Of a DNA stretch of 64,000 nucleotides, positions 45,300 through 54,338 are shown one piece after another. This stretch comes from Mesorhizobium sp. B2-4-15. Lineage in GTDB: Bacteria > Pseudomonadota > Alphaproteobacteria > Rhizobiales > Rhizobiaceae. The stretch's first letter is position 1. The number at the start of each line of letters is the position of its first letter. The notes beneath the pieces were generated by a model, which made no database searches, was not told the DNA's origin, and worked only from the letters and a program-made list of their open reading frames with translations. A program made the position numbers and the translations under genes. The stretch lies in NCBI RefSeq assembly GCF_006658505.1, contig NZ_VFUZ01000002.1, positions 333,093 to 397,092 of the forward strand, written 5' to 3'.

Positions 45300-46394
45300 T
45301 CAGCCGCGCGGACCGGGGACCGGGTTGTTCGACGCCAGCGCGCTCTCATGTTCGTCATGAGGCTGTTTGTCGTCGGGCCGCAGCGTGAACTGGACCAGGA
45401 CCGGCAGATGGTCGGAGCCGGTGTCCTCCATTCGCGTCGACGACAGGATCGTCAACGCGCCCTTGCTGAACACCTGGTCGATAGGCAGGCCTGCATAGCG
45501 GCGCAGGACGTCGGGCAGAGTCCGGTGGATCCAGGTCGGGCCTGCCGAAGGCATAAGTGTCAGCCCGCCGAGAGCCGCGATCCGCCGCACAGCCGCGCTC
45601 CACGGCACGGCGTTGCAATCGCCGGCCATGATCGCGGTCTCGCCGAGCGCGGCCAGTGGTTCCGCCAGTTCGCCGATCTGCCAGTATTGCTCCTTCGGCC
45701 AGGGCCAGCTCAAATGGATCGCGGCGACGTCGACACCGATCCCGCCGAAATCGATGGTGGCGGTCGCCATCGCGCCCCGCGGCTCGCAACGCGGCGCGGT
45801 GCCGGCGACGAATGGCCGGCGCGACAGCAACGCCACGCCGAACGTGCCGTTGGGATAGTCGCAAAGAATGCGGTAGGGGTAGGCGCTGGCGATATAGCTG
45901 AACTCGGTCGCCCACATCGCCGAGACTTCGTCGAGGGTGATCACGTCCGGATTGGTGCGGCCGATCAGGGAAAGCACTTTCTTCGGTGTCGGGTTGTTGA
46001 AGCGCAGATTCATCTGCAGCAGGCTGTAAGTCATTTTATCCGCCGGCTTGGCGACGGCCTGCTGCGGCCAGAATCTGGGCAGCGCGCTTACCGTCGTCGC
46101 GAGGCTGGCGACGGCAAAGAGCAGGGCCGCCGCGGCCTGCAGCCGAAACGAACTGGCGAGCAGCGGCAATGCCAGAAGCGCCATAAGCACGCTGAGATGC
46201 ATGCGGAAATGCGAGAAGGAATCGAAAGCCGGATGCAGCGTGCCGAAGAACCCGGCCAACAGGGCGGCCGCTAGCGCCGTCATTGCCAGGAATGCCACCC
46301 CAGCCGTCATGTTCGAGCGCGCGCCGCTTGTTGTCATTGAGGTCGTGTCTGCTGAATGTCGCCTGACGATCCGTTCGACCTGTTTATCGGCCAA
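45300..46394 (-). CDS. Membrane-anchored endonuclease/exonuclease/phosphatase family protein
   Basis: This 364-residue protein has about three hydrophobic segments in its first 115 residues, then an exonuclease-endonuclease-phosphatase domain at about 120-345. Motifs include LLQMNLRFNN, the DEVSAMW metal-site segment, GDCNAVPWS and a terminal SDHLPVLVQF with the catalytic His. The catalytic domain probably faces the periplasm. The substrate could be phospholipid or nucleic acid. Starts at 46394 and 46337 are both possible. It converges on the DUF922 gene. Confidence 0.85.
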   Translation of the reverse strand: MADKQVERIVRRHSADTTSMTTSGARSNMTAGVAFLAMTALAAALLAGFFGTLHPAFDSFSHFRMHLSVLMALLALPLLASSFRLQAAAALLFAVASLATTVSALPRFWPQQAVAKPADKMTYSLLQMNLRFNNPTPKKVLSLIGRTNPDVITLDEVSAMWATEFSYIASAYPYRILCDYPNGTFGVALLSRRPFVAGTAPRCEPRGAMATATIDFGGIGVDVAAIHLSWPWPKEQYWQIGELAEPLAALGETAIMAGDCNAVPWSAAVRRIAALGGLTLMPSAGPTWIHRTLPDVLRRYAGLPIDQVFSKGALTILSSTRMEDTGSDHLPVLVQFTLRPDDKQPHDEHESALASNNPVPGPRG

Positions 46395-46445
46395 ATTGCG
46401 GCCTGAGCAAGACGACGAATTGCCTCGCGGCGGCTCGGCGGGCGC

Positions 46446-47942
46446 CTACTGGAACGCTGTCTCCGAGAAACTCCGCAGCTTGCGCGAATGCAAGCGTTCC
46501 ATCGGCATCTCGGCCAGCTTCTCCATCGCTCTGATACCGATGGTCAGATGCTGCGCCACCTGGCGCTTATAGAACTCGGTCGCCATGCCGGGCAGCTTCA
46601 ACTCGCCATGCAGCGGCTTGTCGGAAACGCACAGCAGCGTGCCGTAGGGGACGCGGAAGCGGAAACCATTGGCGGCGATCGTCGCCGATTCCATGTCGAG
46701 CGCGATGGCGCGCGACTGCGACAGGCGCTGCACCGGTCCACGCTGGTCACGCAGCTCCCAGTTGCGATTGTCGATGGTGGCGACCGTGCCGGTGCGCATG
46801 ATGCGCTTCAAATCGTAGCCGGACAGGCCGGTGACCTCGGCAACCGCTTCCTGGAGCGCGACCTGGATTTCGGCCAGCGGCGGGATCGGCACCCACACCG
46901 GAAGATCGTCGTCGAGCACATGGTCCTCGCGCACATAGGCGTGCGCCAGCACATAGTCGCCCAGCGCCTGGGTGTTGCGCAGCCCGGCACAGTGGCCAAG
47001 CATCACCCAGGCATGCGGCCTCAGCACAGCGATGTGGTCGGTGATCGTCTTGGCGTTGGAAGGCCCAACCCCGATATTGACCATGGTGATGCCGCCATGG
47101 TTCGGCTTCTTCAGGTGGTAGGCAGGCATCTGCGGCAGGCGGGCGGGTGGGGTGCCCTCGCTTGCCGTGCCGGCGCGGGTCACGACATTGCCCGGCTCGA
47201 CGAATTCCACATAGCCGCCGCCGCCATTCTCCATCAGGTCGCGCGCGCGGGCGACGAACTCGTCGATGTAGAACTGGTAATTGGTGAACAGCACGAAATT
47301 CTGGAAATGCTGCGGGCTGGTGGCCGTATAGTGCGTCATGCGGTGCAACGAATAATCGATGCGCTGCGCGGTGAATGGCGCCAGTGGCCGAGGCTCGCCG
47401 AAGGCGACCTCGAACGTGCCGTTGGCGATCTGATCGTCGGTGCCGTCCAGGTCCGGCACGTCGAACAGGTCGCGGATCGGCCGCTTGATGCGTTCGGCCG
47501 CCGCGCCGTCGACATAGGCGCCCTCCAGGAAGGCGAAATGCAGTGGGATCGGCGTGGTCGATTCCGAAACCGTCACCGGCACACCGTGATTGCGCATGAT
47601 CAGGCGAAGCTGCTCGACGAGGTAATTCTCGAACAGCCGCGGCTGGGTAATCGTGGTGGCGAAATGGCCGGGCGTCGGCATATGGCCGTAGGCTTGGCGC
47701 GAGTCCACCTGGGTGAACGAACTCGTGGTGACGCCGATCTCGGGATAGAAGGCGCGGTAGCGCTTGCTGCTGTCGCCGCCGGCGGCAAGCGCGGTGAAGG
47801 AATCGCGCAGGAATTTGGTGTTGCGGTCGTAAAGCATCTGCAGTGCTGCGACCGCTTTTTCGGCGCTGTGAAAGCTTTGCCGGCCAAAAGGCTCCGGCAT
47901 GACGACGGATTCGATGGCTTGGGGGTAGATTCGCTTTTCCAT
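46446..47942 (-). CDS. amn: AMP nucleosidase
   Basis: This 498-residue cytoplasmic enzyme hydrolyses AMP to adenine and ribose 5-phosphate, helping control adenylate levels. It has an N-terminal AMP nucleosidase domain (about 10-180) and a C-terminal nucleoside phosphorylase-like domain. Conserved segments include GHCAGLRNTQALGDYVLAHAY, split by small residues, and ALDMESATIAANG. Length and termini fit the family. Confidence 0.94.
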   Translation of the reverse strand: MEKRIYPQAIESVVMPEPFGRQSFHSAEKAVAALQMLYDRNTKFLRDSFTALAAGGDSSKRYRAFYPEIGVTTSSFTQVDSRQAYGHMPTPGHFATTITQPRLFENYLVEQLRLIMRNHGVPVTVSESTTPIPLHFAFLEGAYVDGAAAERIKRPIRDLFDVPDLDGTDDQIANGTFEVAFGEPRPLAPFTAQRIDYSLHRMTHYTATSPQHFQNFVLFTNYQFYIDEFVARARDLMENGGGGYVEFVEPGNVVTRAGTASEGTPPARLPQMPAYHLKKPNHGGITMVNIGVGPSNAKTITDHIAVLRPHAWVMLGHCAGLRNTQALGDYVLAHAYVREDHVLDDDLPVWVPIPPLAEIQVALQEAVAEVTGLSGYDLKRIMRTGTVATIDNRNWELRDQRGPVQRLSQSRAIALDMESATIAANGFRFRVPYGTLLCVSDKPLHGELKLPGMATEFYKRQVAQHLTIGIRAMEKLAEMPMERLHSRKLRSFSETAFQ

Positions 47943-48016
47943 GGCTCAATATAGAGACTTGGACGAGCGGTTGGGAGGGGGCTTGCCGCCGAAGCCGCTC
48001 AAAGCGGCATTTTTCT

Positions 48017-48211
48017 TCATCCCCGCTGCAGGCTGACCAGCAGGACCAACCCCACGCCGGACTTTTTCAGCGCTGGCGCCTCGATCGTCGATCCGGTATC
48101 GGCGCGCATCATCGGCACGGCCAGGACCGGGACGGCCAGAAGTATCAGGATGAGCGCCGCCCGCGGCAGAAGCCGAAGGGTCTTGAGGGCGTTGGCGGCG
48201 ATACGGTCCAT
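48017..48211 (-). CDS. Possible small membrane protein
   Basis: This 64-residue ORF starts MDRIAANALKTLRLL and has one strongly hydrophobic helix at about residues 15-34, then a short polar tail. It lies 41 bp after another small membrane-protein ORF on the same strand. The ribosome binding site is weak and I recognise no family, so it is a tentative gene. Confidence 0.4.
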   Translation of the reverse strand: MDRIAANALKTLRLLPRAALILILLAVPVLAVPMMRADTGSTIEAPALKKSGVGLVLLVSLQRG

Positions 48212-48252
48212 GATGTCCGAGCTTTTCTTTTCGAGGTCCGGATACTCTGGTT

Positions 48253-48408
48253 TCAATGGCGAAGGTTGGTCGGGCAGGCGAGGCGGCAGAATCTGGTGGC
48301 TTCGTCCCAGGAGCGGGCCGGACGGCCCACTTCGGCGACGAGGATGGCGAAGAATATTCCAAACAGGCTCATCAGCAGGCAGACGATGGTGAAGCGGCGG
48401 GCGAGCAT
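48253..48408 (-). CDS. Small membrane protein, 51 residues
   Basis: This short ORF starts MLARRFTIVCLLMSLFGI and has one hydrophobic helix at about residues 7-25. The polar C-terminal part has two cysteines in RFCRLACPTN. A perfect AAGGAGA ribosome binding site lies 8-10 nt before the ATG, and this is the main evidence for translation. It is followed by a second possible small membrane protein. No family was recognised. A secreted or membrane peptide with a disulfide in the periplasm is plausible. Confidence 0.6.
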   Translation of the reverse strand: MLARRFTIVCLLMSLFGIFFAILVAEVGRPARSWDEATRFCRLACPTNLRH

Positions 48409-48572
48409 CGGATGGTGTCTCCTTCAATGCGCGGGAGAATGCCCTGATGCCCCTGAACCGGCTCTGATGCCGGCGTTCATCTGCGGTTCAAATTGATTGA
48501 CGGGATCTTGTCTGGCCGCCGCCGATCCGGACGGCAGCAGGCAGCGCATCCGAGCGCCAGTGCCAGCGTATC

Positions 48573-48604
48573 GATCAAACGAAAACGGGGCCTGCCAGGC
48601 CCCG
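48573..48604 (-). terminator. Rho-independent terminator of the DUF2147-like gene
   Basis: A GC-rich stem of 8-9 bp, CGGGGCCTG paired with CAGGCCCCG at 48586-48604, is followed on the minus strand by TTTTCGTTTG. It lies about 25 bp after the stop codon of the gene ending at 48630. Confidence 0.8.
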
Positions 48605-48629
48605 CTTGAGATCACAAGGAAATGGTCGA

Positions 48630-48971
48630 TCAGAGCTTGTGCCAGGTCTGGCTCTTGCAGATCAGTCCGCCCAGCACGCAACCGCTCATCTTGAGCGAGG
48701 TGCCCGATAACGTCGCCTTGCCCGAATAGGTCCTGTCGTTTGCCGGATCGGTGATGCTGCCGGCATATTTGCTGTCGCCGGCCGCCTTGAGCGACCCGAT
48801 GGTCTTGCCGGCATATTTGCCGGACTTGAGCGTGATGGAGAATGAATCGCCGCCTGAAATGGCCGCGGTGTCGCCGGCTTGCGTCTTCCAGTTGCCCTCG
48901 ATCGGATCGGCCCATGCCGTCCCCGCCATGATCAATGTGGCTGCAAGGGCCAGGCTCACTTTTCGAAACAT
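48630..48971 (-). CDS. DUF2147-like exported protein
   Basis: This 113-residue protein has a signal peptide (about 1-21, ending GTAWA) and a compact beta-rich domain beginning DPIEGNWKT. The C-terminal motif SLKMSGCVLGGLICKSQTW, which includes two cysteines, is typical of DUF2147 proteins. It is likely periplasmic, with unknown function. An AGGAAGA ribosome binding site and a clear downstream terminator make it a well-defined single-gene transcript. Confidence 0.85.
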   Translation of the reverse strand: MFRKVSLALAATLIMAGTAWADPIEGNWKTQAGDTAAISGGDSFSITLKSGKYAGKTIGSLKAAGDSKYAGSITDPANDRTYSGKATLSGTSLKMSGCVLGGLICKSQTWHKL

Positions 48972-49409
48972 GTTCTTCCTCCCTATGGATAGCCGGCCGG
49001 ATGCTCCGCCTCGCCGGTCTGCCGCTTACGCAAACGTAAGCTAATCCAGCTCCCGCCAAAACAAAAGCGGTGCCGCAACGGAAGACTTTGGGATTCTGAA
49101 AACGTCTGAATTCGGCTCGTCGGAGAGGAAATGAAAAACGGTCGGCGCTTCGTGTTTGTTTCCCGTGGTTAGCGGAGTGTTGATTCCGCCTCCGCGAATT
49201 TTCGTCAAATTTGGCGAAAACCAGCCGAATTGCTGGCTTCGTATCCTTAACGAATTTCTGTGTTTACCTATTGTTTTAGCTTTGTTTTCCTCAAATTAAG
49301 CACGCCATTTAACGACGGATTCAAGCCTGAGCGGCATTCTCGAAAGCATCGAAAGAGCGGCCCGGACGACGAACGGAGGCAGCTCTCGGGAGCCAGACAG
49401 GGGACTAAA
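48972..49409. other. Divergent intergenic region with a 22-bp near-palindrome
   Basis: No supported gene is present in these 438 bp. At 49199-49220 outer arms TTTTCG and CGAAAA flank the perfect palindrome CAAATTTG, with only one mismatched pair in 22 bp. A second inverted repeat, CCAGC and GCTGG, follows at 49221-49235. An AT-rich stretch at about 49,245-49,310 may contain the promoter of the Sel1-like gene. Confidence 0.5.
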
Positions 49410-49676
49410 ATGGCACGTTTTGAAATGCTTGAAGCAGGCTTCGGCGCCATGGGGGCAACTGCCCAGGCCGACATCCTTTTCGAACTGGGCATGATGTATG
49501 CGACCGGCCGCGATTGCGAGACCGATGTCGTTGCCGCCCACAAATGGTTCAACATCGCCGCCATCAAGGGTTCGGCCCGCGCCGCGGAACTGCGCTCGGA
49601 ACTGTCTGCGGCCATGTCGAAGGTCGAGATCGCCAAGGCGTTACGCGAAGCCCGCGAATGGATGACCATGCACTGA
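49410..49676 (+). CDS. Small Sel1-repeat protein
   Basis: This 88-residue cytoplasmic protein has one clear Sel1-type helical repeat at about residues 20-56, with ELGMMYATGRDCETDVVAAH and then KWFNIAA. Sel1 repeats mediate protein contacts, and many rhizobial members act in signalling or envelope stress. The ATG at 49410 follows a GGGGAC-type ribosome binding site. The frame is open further upstream but lacks family similarity. A terminator lies 250 bp downstream. Confidence 0.75.
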   Translation: MARFEMLEAGFGAMGATAQADILFELGMMYATGRDCETDVVAAHKWFNIAAIKGSARAAELRSELSAAMSKVEIAKALREAREWMTMH

Positions 49677-50106
49677 GTTTCCGCCAGACGGGGAGATGTT
49701 GGCCAAGGCCGCGCAAGATGGCCGGGCCGGAACAGGGAAAGGCTGCGCAGACAGTCGAACGACAAGAACAAGAATGCGGCAGGCATGACAGGCCCAGCCG
49801 CGCGACGGGCCATGATCGCCAAAAGCGGACTCCGGCTTTCGGGCAAGATCACGGCCAGCAGGAAGACAGGGACGGCCAAGTTGGGGTTCGCGGCGCGGGG
49901 GCGCTGGGGAAGCAGCCGACAGGCAGAAAAGCCACGACCAGCCGGAACAAGGCTGGCGTGGCTTTTTTTGCGTGGATGAGGCCATGCAGGCCCAATCGAG
50001 TGACGTCAATGCGCCTAGACAGGTCCGATGAAGGATGAAATTGTCCGGCCTCTCTGGAAGAAGCGTGGCCGGGGCGGCCGCGCGCGAGTGGAGGAGTTCT
50101 ATTGTC
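49677..50106. other. Intergenic region between the Sel1-like gene and the livK-like gene
   Basis: About 250 bp lie between the Sel1-like stop codon and a strong plus-strand terminator at 49927-49969. I see no convincing ORF in it, so it could be a long 3' UTR or hold a small RNA. The remaining 137 bp after the terminator should hold the promoter of the binding-protein gene. Confidence 0.4.
49927..49969 (+). terminator. Strong Rho-independent terminator
   Basis: Stem parts AAGCCACG and CCAGCC, separated by a bulged A, pair with GGCTGG and CGTGGCTT around a 7-nt loop. Seven consecutive T follow. It terminates plus-strand transcription coming from the Sel1-like gene or from a small RNA. Confidence 0.85.
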
Positions 50107-51228
50107 ATGAAAAGAATGAGTATTTTGGGCGCGGCCATTTTCGGGCTGATGATGAGTGCGCCGGTTGCGCTCGCCGACGACATCACTTTCGCCGTGGTCG
50201 GTCCGATGACCGGACAGCTCGCCACCATCGGCGATCAGTTCAAGCAGGGCGCGCAGGCCGCCGCCGACGCCATCAACGCCGCGGGCGGTGTCAATGGCTC
50301 GATGATCAAGCTCGACATCGAGGACGACCAGTGTGACCCGAAACAGGCTGTGTCGGTCGCCAACCGCATTGTCGCCAACGGCGTCAAATTCATCGACGGC
50401 CACGCCTGCTCGGGTTCGAGCATTCCGGCGTCCGCTGTCTATGCCGAAGCGGGCTCGCTGATGATGAGCCCGGCGTCCTCGAACCCGGTGCTCACGGACG
50501 ACGCCGCCAAAAAGGGTTGGTCGACAATCATGCGCCTGTACACACGTGACGACGCGCAGGGCGCCTTCATCGGCCCGTGGATCGCCAAGAAATATGCCGG
50601 CAAGAACGTCGTCATCCTGCACGACAAGAGCGCTTACGGCCAAGGCGTGGCGGATGCCGTCAAGTCAACCATGAATGCCGGCGGCCTCAAGGAAGTGTAC
50701 TACGACGCCATCAATCCCGGCGAGAAGGACTATTCGGCCCTCGTCACCAAGCTGAAGGACCTCAAGGCCGATGTCGTCTATTTCGGCGGCTATCACCCCG
50801 AAGCCGGCCTGATCCTGCGTCAGTCGGCTGAGCAGAACCTGAAGTTCCAGCTGATCATGCCCGACTCCATCGCTTCACCGGAGTTCTGGCAAGTTGCCGG
50901 CCCGGCCGGCGAAGGCACCATGTTCGTGTTCCCATCGGATCCGCAGGCAAAGCCGGAAGCCAAGGCCGCCGTCGAGAAGATCAAGGCCGGCGGCTTTGTG
51001 CCGGAAGGCTTCACGCTGTTCTCCTACGCCGTGGTCCAGGCTTTCGCCGAAGGCATCAAGCGCGCCGGCAGCGACGATCCGGGCAAGGTTGCCGAAGCGT
51101 TGAAGAATGGTCAGCCGATCAGCACCGTTGTCGGTGAAGTCACCTTCGACGAGAAGGGCGACCTCAAGAATGCCAGCTACGACATCAATCAGTGGCATAA
51201 CGGCAAGTACGCGCCGATCGCGCAGTAA
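50107..51228 (+). CDS. Branched-chain amino acid ABC transporter substrate-binding protein
   Basis: This 373-residue periplasmic protein has a signal peptide (about residues 1-23) and a Leu/Ile/Val-binding fold. The mature start DDITFAVVGPMTGQLATIGD is typical, and ligand-site segments such as GHACSGSSIPAS and a conserved tyrosine in YGQGVAD are visible. No permease or ATPase genes adjoin it, so it must use a transporter encoded elsewhere. It converges on the methylcrotonyl-CoA carboxylase gene, linking uptake to leucine breakdown by location. Confidence 0.92.
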   Translation: MKRMSILGAAIFGLMMSAPVALADDITFAVVGPMTGQLATIGDQFKQGAQAAADAINAAGGVNGSMIKLDIEDDQCDPKQAVSVANRIVANGVKFIDGHACSGSSIPASAVYAEAGSLMMSPASSNPVLTDDAAKKGWSTIMRLYTRDDAQGAFIGPWIAKKYAGKNVVILHDKSAYGQGVADAVKSTMNAGGLKEVYYDAINPGEKDYSALVTKLKDLKADVVYFGGYHPEAGLILRQSAEQNLKFQLIMPDSIASPEFWQVAGPAGEGTMFVFPSDPQAKPEAKAAVEKIKAGGFVPEGFTLFSYAVVQAFAEGIKRAGSDDPGKVAEALKNGQPISTVVGEVTFDEKGDLKNASYDINQWHNGKYAPIAQ

Positions 51229-51250
51229 TCTCGGATAGTGAGATGCAAGG

Positions 51251-51282
51251 AATGGCCGGGTTCGTCCCGGCCATTTCTTTTG
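51251..51282 (+). terminator. Terminator between the livK-like gene and mccA
   Basis: A perfect 10-bp stem, AATGGCCGGG paired with CCCGGCCATT, has a 5-nt loop and is followed by TCTTTT on the plus strand, 22 bp after the binding-protein stop codon. On the minus strand the tail is weaker, but it could also serve mccA. Confidence 0.85.
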
Positions 51283-51297
51283 CGCCGGCAATGCGCC

Positions 51298-53262
51298 CTA
51301 CGCGTTCTGGCCCTCGACGAAGCGGACAAGCACCGTCCCGTCGGTGACCTGTGCACCTTCCGTGGCGATCTCGGCGATCACCCCGTCATGCGGCGCGGCG
51401 ATGGTGTGCTCCATCTTCATGGCCTCTAGGACCAGCAGCGGTTGCCCCTTGATCACGGTATCGCCCTTTGCCGCGCGCACCAGCTTGATCAGACCCGGCA
51501 TCGGCGCGCGCAGGCTGCCGGAGGCGGTTGCCGCGTCATCGCTTTTGGCCAAGGGGTCCGGCACCGCGAAGGCATAGCCGACAGCGCCTTCGAATACGGT
51601 GACGTGGCCAGGCCAGCGGGCGAGGCGAGGAAGGGCGCGCAGGTCGTGCGAATTGGCGCTGTCATAGGGTACATCGAGCGCCACCTGGAAGCGCCCGTCC
51701 GCCCGCACCGAAACCTTGGCCAGAATATCGTCCTCGCCGAATTTCAGCCGCATGCGCCGCGCCCCGACATGGAAATGTGCATAGCCGGAAAGTGACGACC
51801 AAGGGTCGTTCGATGGCGGCAATGCCCCAGCACCGGAGGCGGCGAGGGCGGCTGCCGAGATGATTGCGCTGGTTGGCGACGCGATCTCGGTCAGTGCATC
51901 CTGATGCCTGCCGATCAGGCCGGTATCGACATCGCCCGCACAAAAATCCGGATCGGCGGCAAGGGCGGCAAGAAAGGCGGTGTTGACGGTGGAACCGGCA
52001 ATTTCGGTCTGCGACAGCGCCACGCCGAGGGCTTCCAGCGCCGCTTGCCTGTCCTTTGCATGGACGATCAGCTTCGCGATCATCGGATCGTAATAGGGTG
52101 AGATCGTATCGCCGGCCCGCACGCCGGTCTCGATGCGCATCGTGGCCGCGTCGGGTGCCGCCTCGGGAAACTTCAGATGATGCAGCGTGCCCGTCGCGGG
52201 CAGGAACCCTCGTGCCGCATCCTCCGCATAGATGCGCGCTTCGAAGGCATGGCCGGCAAGCGCAATCTCGCTCTGTGTCTTCGGCAGCTTTTCGCCGCTG
52301 GCGATCCGCAACTGCCACTCGACCAGATCGGTGCCCGTCACCATCTCGGTGACCGGGTGCTCGACCTGCAGGCGCGTGTTCATTTCCATGAACCAGAAGC
52401 GATCGGCTTTCAGGCCTTGCGAGGCATCGACGATGAACTCGATGGTGCCGGCGCCGGAATAGTTGATCGCCTTGGCGGCTTTCACCGCCGCTTCCGTCAT
52501 TGCCTTGCGCAATGCCGGCGTCATGCCGGGGGCAGGCGCTTCCTCGATCACCTTCTGGTGGCGGCGCTGCGCCGAGCAGTCGCGTTCGTAGAGATGCACG
52601 GCATTGCCGAAGTTATCGCCGAAAACCTGCACTTCGATGTGCCGCGGCTTGTCGACATACTTCTCGACCAGAACGCGGTCGTCGCCGAAAGCGGCCTTTG
52701 CCTCGCGCCGGGCGCTGGACAGCGCCTCGGAGAAATCATCGGGATGCTCGACGCGCCGCATGCCCTTGCCGCCGCCGCCCGCGCGCGCCTTGATCAGCAC
52801 GGGGTAGCCGATCTCGCGTGCCTTGGAGGCGAGCAGCACGATTTCCTGCGCCTCGCCATGATAGCCCGGCACGACCGGAACGCCGGCCTTCTCCATCAGC
52901 CGCTTGGCGGCGTCCTTCAGCCCCATGGCGCGTATCGAGGCCGCCGACGGGCCGATGAAGGCGAGGCCCGCCGCAACCACCTGGTCGACGAAATCAGGGT
53001 TTTCCGACAGGAAGCCGTAGCCGGGATGGATGGCCTGCGCGCCCATCGCCAGGGCCGCCGCGACAATCCTGTCGCCGCGCAGGTAGCTGTCGCCGACGGG
53101 CGAGGGGCCGATATGAACCGCCTCATCGGCCATCTCGACATGCAGGGCCTTGGCGTCGGCATCCGAATAGACAGCGACGGTGTGCACGCCCAGCTTCCGG
53201 GCCGTGCGGATGACACGGCAAGCGATCTCGCCCCGATTGGCGATCAGGATTTTGCTGAACAT
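51298..53262 (-). CDS. mccA: Methylcrotonyl-CoA carboxylase biotin-containing alpha subunit
   Basis: This 654-residue subunit has a biotin carboxylase part (residues about 1-450, starting MFSKILIANRGEIACRV, with the GGGGKGMR ATP-grasp loop) and a C-terminal biotinyl domain with Lys616 in EAMKMEH. It carboxylates biotin for the methylcrotonyl-CoA step of leucine degradation. Specificity is inferred from the neighbouring mccB and isovaleryl-CoA dehydrogenase genes; acetyl- or propionyl-CoA carboxylase subunits look similar. A GGGAGG ribosome binding site supports the ATG at 53262. Confidence 0.9.
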   Translation of the reverse strand: MFSKILIANRGEIACRVIRTARKLGVHTVAVYSDADAKALHVEMADEAVHIGPSPVGDSYLRGDRIVAAALAMGAQAIHPGYGFLSENPDFVDQVVAAGLAFIGPSAASIRAMGLKDAAKRLMEKAGVPVVPGYHGEAQEIVLLASKAREIGYPVLIKARAGGGGKGMRRVEHPDDFSEALSSARREAKAAFGDDRVLVEKYVDKPRHIEVQVFGDNFGNAVHLYERDCSAQRRHQKVIEEAPAPGMTPALRKAMTEAAVKAAKAINYSGAGTIEFIVDASQGLKADRFWFMEMNTRLQVEHPVTEMVTGTDLVEWQLRIASGEKLPKTQSEIALAGHAFEARIYAEDAARGFLPATGTLHHLKFPEAAPDAATMRIETGVRAGDTISPYYDPMIAKLIVHAKDRQAALEALGVALSQTEIAGSTVNTAFLAALAADPDFCAGDVDTGLIGRHQDALTEIASPTSAIISAAALAASGAGALPPSNDPWSSLSGYAHFHVGARRMRLKFGEDDILAKVSVRADGRFQVALDVPYDSANSHDLRALPRLARWPGHVTVFEGAVGYAFAVPDPLAKSDDAATASGSLRAPMPGLIKLVRAAKGDTVIKGQPLLVLEAMKMEHTIAAPHDGVIAEIATEGAQVTDGTVLVRFVEGQNA

Positions 53263-53311
53263 GGAGCCTCCCGGATCTGCGTCGGGCGGCGCCATGCTGG
53301 TGGGCGCGCGC

Positions 53312-53686
53312 CTATTTCGAGGCGGCGATCTCGCAGGCGCCGCCATTCGTTACTTTGTAGTGCGCGCGCGTGGCCACGCAGGATTTCATGGCAAGCTCTT
53401 CCGCCACCTTTTGCGATGGCGCATTCAGGCGCGCGCCGCACAGGATGTACAGTGAAACCACCCTTGAATATGGTGTGGTGGCATAGGCGGAATGGCCACT
53501 GGCCGCCACATAGGCTTTGTAGGCCTTTGTGCATGGCGACTTCGGATCTCCAGACAAGGTCGGTGGGAAGTGCTTGTCTCCCTCGCTTCCCGCTAGCGAT
53601 CCGGCCGTGCTCACGCCAGATGCCGCGAATAGAAGCAATGCTGAAAGTATTGAGGTGGACACCCTCCAAAAATACTTCAGTTTCAT
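53312..53686 (-). CDS. Small secreted cysteine-containing protein
   Basis: This 124-residue protein has a signal peptide (about residues 1-29, ending GVSTAGS) and four mature cysteines, in SPCTKAY, YILCGAR, MKSCVATR and GGACEIAASK. They are likely disulfide-bonded in the periplasm or outside. I recognise only similarity to uncharacterised rhizobial secreted proteins. It lies between the macro-domain gene and mccA on the same strand, inside the leucine cluster, with no evident link to leucine metabolism. Confidence 0.7.
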   Translation of the reverse strand: MKLKYFWRVSTSILSALLLFAASGVSTAGSLAGSEGDKHFPPTLSGDPKSPCTKAYKAYVAASGHSAYATTPYSRVVSLYILCGARLNAPSQKVAEELAMKSCVATRAHYKVTNGGACEIAASK

Positions 53687-53806
53687 TTTTACCCCATCCC
53701 AGTTGCAAGGTGCAGGATGAGCAATAGCGAACTTTTTCCGATGCCACCAGCTCCGCAGGGGTGGATCGCAATGTCGTGAGTGGACGAAAAGTCTGGCTTG
53801 TAAAGT

Positions 53807-54337
53807 TCAATTGTCACCAAATGCAGCAAGGGCCCGCCGGTATATTTCTACCATTGGTTCGTCGAAGCAGCAGAAAATAATGATTTCGGGAACCGCGCTC
53901 CGTTCGATGAAATCACTGGCCACATCGACGGCGATTCCGGCCGCAGCCTCTTTCGGATAGCGGTAGACACCAGTCGAGATTGCTGGAAATGCCACTGAGC
54001 GGCAGTCATTGGCGACGGCTACTTCGAGCGAACGCCGGTAGCAGGAGGCCAGCAGTTCGGCTTCACCCTTGCCGCCGCCTTGCCAGACTGGCCCGACCGT
54101 GTGGATGACATGCCGAGCCGGCAGTTTATAACCCTTGGTGATCTTGGCGTCGCCAACGTCGCAGCCGTTCAGCATCCGGCACTCGAATTCAAGCTCGCGG
54201 CCCGCCGCGCGGTGAATGGCGCCATCGACCCCACCGCCACCGAGAAGCGAGGTATTGGCGGCATTGACGATGGCGTCGACATCCAGCTTCGTGATGTCGC
54301 CGGTGCGGATGCGGATCCTGTCCAGCGCCTTCCTCAT
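53807..54337 (-). CDS. Macro domain ADP-ribose hydrolase (YmdB-like)
   Basis: This 176-residue macro domain protein carries the ADP-ribose binding motifs [20 protein letters not shown] at about residues 23-42 and [14 protein letters not shown] at about 118-131. Such proteins remove ADP-ribose or deacetylate O-acetyl-ADP-ribose. The gene begins one base after the mccB stop codon, so it is translated from the same mRNA as mccB. It may remove modifications from metabolic enzymes or handle sirtuin product, but the coupling may also be incidental. Confidence 0.9.
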   Translation of the reverse strand: MRKALDRIRIRTGDITKLDVDAIVNAANTSLLGGGGVDGAIHRAAGRELEFECRMLNGCDVGDAKITKGYKLPARHVIHTVGPVWQGGGKGEAELLASCYRRSLEVAVANDCRSVAFPAISTGVYRYPKEAAAGIAVDVASDFIERSAVPEIIIFCCFDEPMVEIYRRALAAFGDN

Positions 54338-54338
54338 C

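Noticed and set aside
52177..53727. A 516-codon plus-strand open frame
   Set aside because: It is antisense to mccA and the secreted protein and has no recognisable domain.
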